From Planctomycetota bacterium (GTDB lineage Bacteria; Planctomycetota; Phycisphaerae; UBA1845), in the NCBI GenBank assembly GCA_024275565.1, contig JAJRYY010000173.1:1-64000 (forward strand): a stretch of DNA of 64,000 nucleotides, written 5' to 3'. The position numbers and the translations under genes were made by a program. The notes beneath the pieces were generated by a model. That model was not told the DNA's origin and did no database searches. It worked only from the letters and a program-made list of their open reading frames with translations. Every line of letters begins with the position of its first letter. Position 1 is the first letter of the stretch. Shown here one piece after another: positions 57,129 to 64,000 of this stretch.

Positions 57129-57446
57129 TTACCGCGTCGATTTGCCATCAGACGGACGGTCGCGTTTCACTCCGAGTCCACGGAGCAATTGTGCCCGCAG
57201 TTTCTGGTACTCTTCCTCAGTCACTTCGCCGGATTCCCGCAATTCTGCCAGTTTGCCCAGATCCCACACATGTCCCGATAAATCGTCCTCATCGAACAGT
57301 CTTTTTTTGTAACGGGCGGTGATGATGGCGAGGACCACAACGACGACGAACAGCCCCCCGGACCATAGGATGGTCTCGGACCAGTCGATCTGCGGTGGTG
57401 ATGCCTGTACGAGCAGTGATGTCTGTGCGAGCAGTGCGTGCATCAT
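57129..57446 (-). CDS. Small membrane protein with SHOCT-like C-terminus
   Basis: 105 residues. One transmembrane helix (SGGLFVVVVVLAIITARY) is followed by a cytosolic segment with LGKLAELRESGEVTEEEYQKLRAQLL, which fits the short SHOCT-type helical hairpin (L-x-x-L-x-x-x-G-x-[IV]-[ST]-x-x-E-[YF]). The tail is basic. Such proteins often support oligomerisation; no specific role can be given. Confidence 0.75.
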   Translation of the reverse strand: MMHALLAQTSLLVQASPPQIDWSETILWSGGLFVVVVVLAIITARYKKRLFDEDDLSGHVWDLGKLAELRESGEVTEEEYQKLRAQLLRGLGVKRDRPSDGKSTR

Positions 57447-57606
57447 GGTCAGCGGTTCCGGACAGGTTTCAGGGTCGCCAGATGATGGTAGTCGCCAGAA
57501 AGTGCAGGATCAACGTCCAGCGCGGGAGTTTTCGGAAGGACGAGATTCCGTTACATATTCACTATCGCATTGCGGACAATCGGTGACGAACAAGGAGGAT
57601 CATATC

Positions 57607-58101
57607 GTGCTGGTAGGACTCATGTCGGACAGCCACGGCGAACATATCATGGTGCGGCGGGCGATGGCGATCTTCGATCAGGTCGGTGTGGAACATGTGA
57701 TTCACTGTGGTGACGTCTGCGGGCGACAGGTGTTTGAGGAGATGGTCGGACGCCCCTGCCATTTTGTCTGGGGCAATTGCGACGTTCCGGACGGGGGTAC
57801 GCTCGGATTCCTCGACTCGGTCGGAATCGCGGTCCCGGATTCCGTACCGTTGCGATTCGAGCTGGATGGCAAACGGTTCGCGGTGTATCACGGTCATGAG
57901 CGTGAGGCGCTGAGCATGGAGCTGCTGGAAGACGTCGATTATGTGATGCATGGTCATACGCACGAGCGACGTGATGAGCAGATCGGCTCCATACGCATCA
58001 TCAATCCGGGCGCTCTGCACCGGGCTTTTCCCAAAACGGTGGCGACCCTCGATACACAAACCGACAGACTCAACTATCACATCGTCGATGATGGTCGTTA
58101 A
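57607..58101 (+). CDS. YfcE/MJ0936-type metallophosphoesterase
   Basis: 164 residues from a GTG at 57607, which has a strong AAGGAGG site 9 nt upstream. The frame is open further upstream but lacks signals. The metal-binding motifs of calcineurin-like phosphoesterases are complete: GLMSDSHG, IHCGDVCG, VWGNCD, YHGHE and MHGHTHE. Small cytosolic phosphodiesterase; physiological substrate unknown. Confidence 0.92.
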   Translation: MLVGLMSDSHGEHIMVRRAMAIFDQVGVEHVIHCGDVCGRQVFEEMVGRPCHFVWGNCDVPDGGTLGFLDSVGIAVPDSVPLRFELDGKRFAVYHGHEREALSMELLEDVDYVMHGHTHERRDEQIGSIRIINPGALHRAFPKTVATLDTQTDRLNYHIVDDGR

Positions 58102-58137
58102 GCGTCATAGCGCCTGTCCCTGGAGCATGCACCGGTC

Positions 58138-58941
58138 ATGAACTGTCGTCTCTCCACCATCTGGGTTGTGTCCGTGCTGTCCTTGTCGTCAGCCATTGTC
58201 TACACCTACTGGACGCGCAGCAGTCAACCTGATCTGTCACGCGATGTTGCATCGAAGGATGGTGCCATTCGCGTTTTGTGCTGGGCATTGGATCCAGAGA
58301 TAGAGACTGCGACGATTTCGAAACTTCTCAACGAGATGCTCCGCCGATTCGATCCGGACGTGATTCTGCTCTCCGGACTCAACTCATCCGATGAAGCGGA
58401 TCGTGTACTTGCGGACACCGAAGGAGACTGGCGCTCCACAGCCAGCCCCCCATTCCGTAGTGCGCAGTCCCGACTTGCCATCCTCATCCACGCGGATCTC
58501 GGTCCATCAAAACAGGTGCTTATTCAATCCAACAACGCGCGTGCGCTGGCGTACCTATTTGAGGACGAGCATGGACCTGGCGGTGCGGTGGTTTGCGTGG
58601 ATGATTCGTTACTTCCAGGCCAGTAAGCGCACGACCTCATGGAGCGGGTGATGGAATGGCGTCGGGTGGTGGGCGATGACCCGGTGATTGTCGGTGGCAG
58701 AATATCACCGGAGACCACATTGAAACTGACACAACCGAACAGGGGACAGATGACGCGAAAACCGCCAGTTTCCGCCAGGTTTATCGATTGTGTTGGCGCA
58801 CCCGATGCATTATCCACTCCGCCCCCTTCACGGCTGTTTGCATCTCCAGATACCATACTGGTTAATCGTTCGATGGTGGTGATGGCACCGACGCTTTCCG
58901 CTTTCAGGAACGCGCCGGTACTTGTGGATCTTCGTCCTTGA
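58138..58941 (+). pseudogene. EEP-type (endonuclease/exonuclease/phosphatase) gene with in-frame stop
   Basis: A first part (58138-58626, 162 residues) has an N-terminal signal anchor (WVVSVLSLSSAIVYTYW), IRVLCWAL and RFDPDVILLSGL, as in EEP-domain starts. It ends at a TAA (58624-58626). The same frame continues as ERVMEWRRVVGDDPVIVGG and ends LFASPDTILVNRS...PVLVDLRP, which fits the second half of an EEP domain. The usual D-F-N metal motif is not intact (VGGRISPE). A disrupted gene is most likely; two separate short proteins are possible. Confidence 0.6.
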
Positions 58942-59419
58942 GCAGGACCAGTGTGGCTGCATCTTCGCAGGCCTGCTCCTGCACAGGAGGGACGTCAATG
59001 GGCTGACCGAAGATCGCCTGGCAGAGTGAGTCCAGATCGTCCTGGGATGGTATACGCCTGATGCTCGACGACTCGAGTTTGGCGCACCAGCGATCCACAT
59101 GGGAGCGGAACAGGCCTGGACCCAGCAGTACGATCGCGGGGTGCGTCAGCCTTAAATCAGAGGTCATTCGCCGCAACGTGTCGCGATGGACGACACCAAG
59201 ATTCTTCCTTTTCAACAGGGTATGGAACAGCTTCCGCGGATCGTTGATGACAGCGCTCGGCTGGCGTCGCGTCTGTAATCGCTGCAACATGGACAACGCA
59301 AGCAGCACAGCCGCCATCAGTAGAATCACCACCAGCACACCGACAAACGATCCGCCCTCGGTGAACCTTTTCTGGATGGAGTGGAGTGCGTCCTGGATCA
59401 GAAGAAGTTGTGATGTCAT
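58904..59419 (-). CDS. Membrane protein encoded with the HEAT-repeat protein, unknown function
   Basis: 171 residues from ATG 59419, overlapping the HEAT gene stop as ATGA. An N-terminal helix (GGSFVGVLVVILLMAAVLLALSML) anchors a cytosolic helical domain (about 45-150) with no recognised family. Its 3' end overlaps the end of the EEP gene on the opposite strand. Coupled translation suggests that it works with the HEAT-repeat protein. Confidence 0.7.
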   Translation of the reverse strand: MTSQLLLIQDALHSIQKRFTEGGSFVGVLVVILLMAAVLLALSMLQRLQTRRQPSAVINDPRKLFHTLLKRKNLGVVHRDTLRRMTSDLRLTHPAIVLLGPGLFRSHVDRWCAKLESSSIRRIPSQDDLDSLCQAIFGQPIDVPPVQEQACEDAATLVLLKDEDPQVPARS

Positions 59420-61296
59420 GGCGTGCAATCGTCCTCAACGTACTGATGATCTGCATGTCCCATGGTTGAAAGCAACTTGGCCGCCTTCGCCCGCACGACG
59501 TCGTCGGGATCCTCAGCCGCCAGATCAATGACACGCTGGAGCAGCGTTTGCAAACCCAGCTCCTCGATCACCCAGAGGGCGGAGAGCCGATGCTCACGCT
59601 GGTCATCCTGGATCATATGGATCAATGCTTCTGCAGCGTCTCGTGCGCGGAGCGGCAGGAGTGCTTTGACTGCGTTGGCTTTCACGCGATTGTTATCTGC
59701 CTCAAGCTTGGGCGCAAGGAGCTTGAAACGCTGATCGGAATCTGCAGATTCCAGGGCTTCGACCGCGTTGGCCTGAACACGTTGATCGTAATCATGAAGC
59801 GCCATCTGCATGATGCGATCCGCAGTTGCACCCTTCATTTTCGACATCAAACCGACTGCGATGCTCCTCGATTTCTCATCGGAAGCATGACCGGCTGCGT
59901 AGATCTCCAGGGCGAACGGAGCGATTCTATCTGATCGGCCGATCATGATGAGCGCACGGATGCGTTCCTCAGCCTCATCGCTCCGAAGACGCGCCTTGAG
60001 GATGCTGTCGAATCGGTCGTCGGACTGGAGGAGGTGATCGATTTCGGATTTACGCTCCTCTTCAGTCATCACATCAAAACGCAACCATGCCCGCTCGAAC
60101 TGCTCTTCCACCGTCACGGGCGTTTCGTCGGATTGTGCAACCTGCTCGACCAGTTCGTCAGGTCGATACCCTGTTGGGTTTCTGCGGAATAACTCACGAG
60201 CGGCGATCGGAGAAAGAAGACTGTCTCGCCACCCGACAACACGCTGAAGAAGCCTGTCCGTCCTGGGGGATACCATGCGCGTGATATGCCACAACGCCGC
60301 CTCACGCACAGGATTGTGGTGATGGCCTAACATCTCGTGGAAGACGGTGTATTTCTGGTCGACCGGCAGGGTCGTCAAACTGACAAAACGCATCGCCCCG
60401 ATCGCCTGATCCGTCGTCAACTCCTTCCAGCGATCCTTGTTCTCAAGGAGCGGAGCAAAGTTGCGTAACCAGCCACACGCACGCGCCATTTCAGGATCAT
60501 ATGTGATCCATGCTTCGTCGAGCAGGCGGAGCAGGAAATCCCAATCCGTGCAGGTCCCAATGCGATGAGCGGCTGCGTTGCGAAGGTCCGGATATTGCAA
60601 AGCTCGTATCGCATAGGAAGCCATCATTGGCGAAAAATGGTTCCCGAGCGATTCATTCAAAGCTCGAACGAGGTGCGTCCGGGTGATCCCTGCCTGCTTG
60701 AATAACTCTGCTTCCGTATAGGCGCCCAACCACATTGCTGCCCGCAGAATTTCGCCCCGGAAATGAGACTGCCATGACTCGATGGCTTCGTTGATCGCCT
60801 CTGCAAGATGCGCGACGATCCTGGCCATCTCACGGCGCTGAACCTGCCCCGTCGCGCTGTGCGATCTTTCAACCACATCATGGGTCATCTGCTCCAGTAC
60901 GCGGGCGGCGGCGGTGGATGTTCTGGGGCATCGACGAGGCAACGCACAGGCAAGGAGATAGGCGTACTGTGTGTTTTCAGAAACACGGATGATTTCGACA
61001 GCTCCGAGTCGAGCGTCGTCTGATTCTGACGAAATCGCCTTGCGAAGTGTCGACGCCAGACCGTCCATGTTTGCAAGGAGTTGCTGTTGAAGCTCCGGGT
61101 CGAATCCACTGAAACGTCCGATAAGTGGTACAAGCTGGGTCGCATTCCCGCGCTCCAGCAGAACCCTGACTGCCACGCCCCGTATCAGCGGTTCGAGATC
61201 GGGCAACGCTTCGACCAGAACACTGTCCACTGCGAGATTCCCATCCTGGGACAACGCATCGTAGGTGGATTGAAGTCGAGGGTGAATCGCATCCAT
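59416..61296 (-). CDS. HEAT-repeat protein
   Basis: 626 residues, almost entirely paired helices of about 35-residue period. Clear units are near the C-terminus: RVKANAVKALLPLRARDAAEAL, EHRLSALWVIEELGLQTLLQR and DVVRAKAAKLLSTMG. No signal or membrane segment. Probably a cytosolic protein-interaction platform acting with the small membrane protein encoded after it. Confidence 0.85.
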   Translation of the reverse strand: MDAIHPRLQSTYDALSQDGNLAVDSVLVEALPDLEPLIRGVAVRVLLERGNATQLVPLIGRFSGFDPELQQQLLANMDGLASTLRKAISSESDDARLGAVEIIRVSENTQYAYLLACALPRRCPRTSTAAARVLEQMTHDVVERSHSATGQVQRREMARIVAHLAEAINEAIESWQSHFRGEILRAAMWLGAYTEAELFKQAGITRTHLVRALNESLGNHFSPMMASYAIRALQYPDLRNAAAHRIGTCTDWDFLLRLLDEAWITYDPEMARACGWLRNFAPLLENKDRWKELTTDQAIGAMRFVSLTTLPVDQKYTVFHEMLGHHHNPVREAALWHITRMVSPRTDRLLQRVVGWRDSLLSPIAARELFRRNPTGYRPDELVEQVAQSDETPVTVEEQFERAWLRFDVMTEEERKSEIDHLLQSDDRFDSILKARLRSDEAEERIRALIMIGRSDRIAPFALEIYAAGHASDEKSRSIAVGLMSKMKGATADRIMQMALHDYDQRVQANAVEALESADSDQRFKLLAPKLEADNNRVKANAVKALLPLRARDAAEALIHMIQDDQREHRLSALWVIEELGLQTLLQRVIDLAAEDPDDVVRAKAAKLLSTMGHADHQYVEDDCTP

Positions 61297-61475
61297 GATG
61301 GATGTATATCGGACGCTGAAGGCCTGAAAGCGCGGGTGAAATGTCGCGCCAGATGAGAGAATCCACCCACAGCCCGCAATTCACTCAGACAACAATCCAC
61401 AACGACCTCAGCTTCGCCGTCAGTCTACACCCCTCAGTCTCAGCCCGTCAGTCTCAACGCGTCAGTCCCAGCCCG

Positions 61476-61931
61476 TCAGTCCATGTCCTGGAGATTTTTC
61501 TCGAAAATGACCAGATTCGACTGATTTCGAGCATCCCAGCGGATTCCGACGATATCGTAGTCCTGCCGGATGGCGACCATCAGCATGGGGCGGGCGATGT
61601 TGCTGCATTCGAATCGCATCATTTCGTACCCATTTTCCCGAGCCAGCGCTTGTTCGGCTGCCAACAACTGGCTGGCGACGCCAAGACGACGCGCGTCGTG
61701 AACCACGCCACACAACCAGGCATAATAGGTGGTAGGCCTGAGGTCGTACCCACAGGTGAAACCCACGGGACGCTTGTCGAGGTGTGCCACGAGGATCAGC
61801 ACGCCTTTTCGCTCCTCAAAGCGTCGCTGGAAAAATTCCACTGGCTTTGAAGGCGTGAACATCTGATTGTAAAGATCGCAGATCAGGTCTATTTCACCGA
61901 TTCCAACTCGCTCGATTTCTGCATTGGCCAT
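61476..61931 (-). CDS. GNAT-family N-acetyltransferase
   Basis: 151 residues from ATG 61931 (tandem ATG at 61934; AGGGAG upstream). GNAT elements are LVAHLDKRPVGFTCGYDL (beta 4), the acetyl-CoA loop region VVHDARRLGVASQLLAAEQALA (R-x-x-G-V/I-A), and a C-terminal YDIVGIRWDA strand. The acceptor is unknown. Follows the beta-propeller gene by 53 bp on the same strand. Confidence 0.85.
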   Translation of the reverse strand: MANAEIERVGIGEIDLICDLYNQMFTPSKPVEFFQRRFEERKGVLILVAHLDKRPVGFTCGYDLRPTTYYAWLCGVVHDARRLGVASQLLAAEQALARENGYEMMRFECSNIARPMLMVAIRQDYDIVGIRWDARNQSNLVIFEKNLQDMD

Positions 61932-61984
61932 CATGGTACTCCCTGTGTTCATTTTGTTAGATGCGACGGAACTGATGTTCGGGA

Positions 61985-64000
61985 TTACGGTGTTCCGATC
62001 TTCGAAGCGTTCGGTGCCGGGCGGACGAATACTTCGCCGGTGACGGTGCGTTCTCCCTGGGTTACCTTGATTGTGTAGGTTCCGGACGGGACGAATTTGA
62101 GTTGTCCCAGCCAGACGTCCGGATTTGGAAACCGGTCCTTTTCGTCCGGTAAGAGATCCCACATCACACGGTTCAGCCCCCTCTCGTTGGTGCCTGTCAG
62201 CTTGCGGATTTCTCGCCCGTCGGCGTTTGAAATCGTGATCGAGACCGAATCGCGATCGTAATCTCGAAGCCAATAGGTGATACCAGCACCGCTGGGCGGA
62301 TTGTCGGCTGTGAACATGCGATCGCCCCAGAATCCCCACGCGTCGAGGTAGAGGATTGGTTTCGCGTCGCGGATGGCGAAGAGGTGCAGGGGTGAATCCA
62401 TCACAGATTGTGTGAGCTGCGAGAGTGGGGATGCATCGTCAAGGATGTATACACTGCGTCCGTGCGTTCCGGCGATGAGGTCATTTTCGCGCGGCTGCTG
62501 GGCGAGGTCGTCTACGGATACTGTGGGCAGCGTGTCGCCATTGAGTTTCACCCAGTGCTTGCCGCGATCGATTGATACATGGATTGCGTGTTCGGACCCT
62601 GCGTAGAGGACATTCGCATTGTGGACATCTTCGCGGATGACTTTGACGGGTGCATCTTCCGGCAGGTTTCCGGTGATGTTCTGCCAGGAAGTTCCGCCGT
62701 CGGTCGTCATGAGAACGAGCGGGGTCATCCGGTCGCTGCGGTGACCGTCGATGGCGGCGTAGGCTGTTTCTGCGTCGTGATGGGATGGTTCAATTTTGGA
62801 GACGTAGTACCCTGAAACCTGGGGTGGCGTCATGTTACGCCAGGATGCACCGCCATCGTTTGTGATGTGGATGAGGCCATCGTCTGTTCCGGCGAATATG
62901 AGTCCTTTTTGCAGTCTAGACTCAGCCAGCGACACGACGGTTCCATGGGTCTCCGCCTCTGAACCGATGGTGAGGATTTCGTCGATGTCGCGGTCGGAAA
63001 GATCGGGGCTGATGATCTTCCAGTACTCGCCGCGCCCGGTGAGTTTGAAGACGTGGTTTCCGCCGAGGTATAGCACGGTGTGGTCGTGCGGGGAGATGAA
63101 GAAGGGTGCGTTCCAGTTGAATCTGAATCCCGGTTGACCTTCCTTGGCTGAGGGGTAAATGCTCTTTCGGACGCCGGTATCGAGGTGGATGCGGGCGAGG
63201 TGGCCTCCCTGGGATTCTGCGTAGACGATGTTGGGATCGACCGGATCGAATGCGACGCCGAATCCATCGCCACCATGGATAAACGTCCAGTCGCTATTGC
63301 TGATCCCGGCGTTGGATTCTCCTGGTGAGAATGTGCGAATGCGCGTTTTTGTGCGGCTGGGACCGATCCACGAACCATTGTCCTGCAATCCGCCGCCGAC
63401 GCGGTATGGGTCGGAGTTGTCTACGGCGATGTTGTAGAACTGGCCGGCTGCTATGTGGTTGATGAAATCCCAGGTTTTTCCGCGATCGTATGACGTGTAA
63501 ATGCCTCCGTCGGAACCGAGCAGAAGGTGGTCGCTGTCGTCTGGATCGATGACCATGGCGTGCATATCGACGTGGGGTTTGGATGCTCCTCCTGCCCGGA
63601 AATGCCTTCCACCGTCATCGGAAACCGCCAGTCCCCAGCCAAGCTGATAGATGCGCTGGTCGTCGCCGGGATCGATGCGAATTTTCGAAAAGTAGAAAGG
63701 CCGCATCGCCATTTCGTTGATCCGTGTCCAGGTTTCGCCCCGATCGTCTGTGCGGAATACGCCGCCACTTTTGCTGCGGTTGTCGTAGGGATTCACGCCC
63801 CACCCGCCCTCGTTGGATTCTATCACTGCGAATAGAACGCTCGAATCTTTTGCGTAGATGTCCAACCCGATGCGACCGGTAGACCCGGGAAGCCCGCCAC
63901 TGAGTTTCTTCCATGAATCGCCCGCGTCGTCGGAACGATAGAGACCCCCCTCCGCCCCACCGCTCTGGAAGCTGTAGGCTGTGCGTTGACGCATGTACAT
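61985..64000 (-). CDS. BNR/sortilin-type beta-propeller exported protein (5' end outside window)
   Basis: At least 671 residues; the true start lies beyond the window edge. Repeated Asp-box/BNR units (YRSDDAGDSWKKL, FRTDDRGETWTRI, YTSYDRGKTWDFI, HITNDGGASWRNM, HVSIDRGKHWVKL) form a sortilin/VPS10-like propeller. The tail has a beta-sandwich (GAGITYWLRDYDRDSVSITISNADG) like those of secreted glycosyl-hydrolase-annotated proteins common in Planctomycetes and Acidobacteria. Catalysis is unproven; ligand binding is likely. Confidence 0.85.
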   Translation of the reverse strand: MYMRQRTAYSFQSGGAEGGLYRSDDAGDSWKKLSGGLPGSTGRIGLDIYAKDSSVLFAVIESNEGGWGVNPYDNRSKSGGVFRTDDRGETWTRINEMAMRPFYFSKIRIDPGDDQRIYQLGWGLAVSDDGGRHFRAGGASKPHVDMHAMVIDPDDSDHLLLGSDGGIYTSYDRGKTWDFINHIAAGQFYNIAVDNSDPYRVGGGLQDNGSWIGPSRTKTRIRTFSPGESNAGISNSDWTFIHGGDGFGVAFDPVDPNIVYAESQGGHLARIHLDTGVRKSIYPSAKEGQPGFRFNWNAPFFISPHDHTVLYLGGNHVFKLTGRGEYWKIISPDLSDRDIDEILTIGSEAETHGTVVSLAESRLQKGLIFAGTDDGLIHITNDGGASWRNMTPPQVSGYYVSKIEPSHHDAETAYAAIDGHRSDRMTPLVLMTTDGGTSWQNITGNLPEDAPVKVIREDVHNANVLYAGSEHAIHVSIDRGKHWVKLNGDTLPTVSVDDLAQQPRENDLIAGTHGRSVYILDDASPLSQLTQSVMDSPLHLFAIRDAKPILYLDAWGFWGDRMFTADNPPSGAGITYWLRDYDRDSVSITISNADGREIRKLTGTNERGLNRVMWDLLPDEKDRFPNPDVWLGQLKFVPSGTYTIKVTQGERTVTGEVFVRPAPNASKIGTP

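Noticed and set aside
58624..58626. Recoding (selenocysteine or read-through) at the in-frame stop of the EEP gene
   Set aside because: The codon is TAA, not TGA, so selenocysteine does not apply, and no read-through context was seen.

Overview
The window reads as chromosomal DNA of a Gram-negative-type, respiring, nitrate-reducing bacterium. Secreted proteins and lipoproteins, multihaem cytochromes, SGNH hydrolases, a GTPase with GAP1-like and FGE-like partners and a very large coiled-coil protein fit Planctomycetota (perhaps Phycisphaerae). No 16S gene is present, so the lineage is an inference from gene content. Most genes lie on the minus strand. Many neighbours are coupled by ATGA, GTGA, TTGA or TGATG stop/start overlaps.

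Layout. 1-7.1 kb: a cut-off secreted protein, a repeat block, then ruvX, two lipoproteins, purN, glutamate dehydrogenase and a MATE exporter. The MATE gene has its own promoter and a roughly 320-nt leader with a 10-bp long-range stem and a strong intrinsic terminator, so it is a riboswitch or attenuator candidate. 7.6-26.3 kb: one almost gap-free minus-strand respiratory block. In transcription order it encodes an Rrf2 Fe-S regulator, NarC dihaem cytochrome, NarG, NarH, NarJ, NarI, two NarK-type transporters (the first fused to a DoxX-like domain), and ActA to ActF of alternative complex III. It could move electrons from menaquinol to nitrate and, through ACIII, to cytochrome c. 26.3-36 kb: repeats, several unrecognised genes, a MacAB-like efflux system, alanine dehydrogenase and tRNA-Glu(TTC).

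36-46 kb: pabB, then the most unusual region. A minus-strand cluster encodes a coiled-coil protein, a cytosolic FGE-like protein, a zinc-ribbon GTPase and a GAP1-like protein. It is divergent from a 1251-residue coiled-coil protein, and the two coiled-coil proteins end in a similar basic motif. 46-64 kb: SGNH acyltransferase-like protein, REC-REC-GGDEF diguanylate cyclase, hemW, FHA protein, rpmI and rplT (with an abnormally long repeat-filled spacer), a squalene/phytoene synthase-family protein, a 55-residue zinc-ribbon protein, clpX, a small SHOCT-like membrane protein, a YfcE-type phosphodiesterase, an EEP-family gene with an in-frame stop, a HEAT-repeat/membrane protein pair, a GNAT acetyltransferase, and a cut-off BNR/sortilin-like beta-propeller protein.

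Short tandem duplications (14-20 bp, plus one of 120 bp) are common in the spacers. A GC-rich hairpin repeat occurs twice, in opposite orientation.
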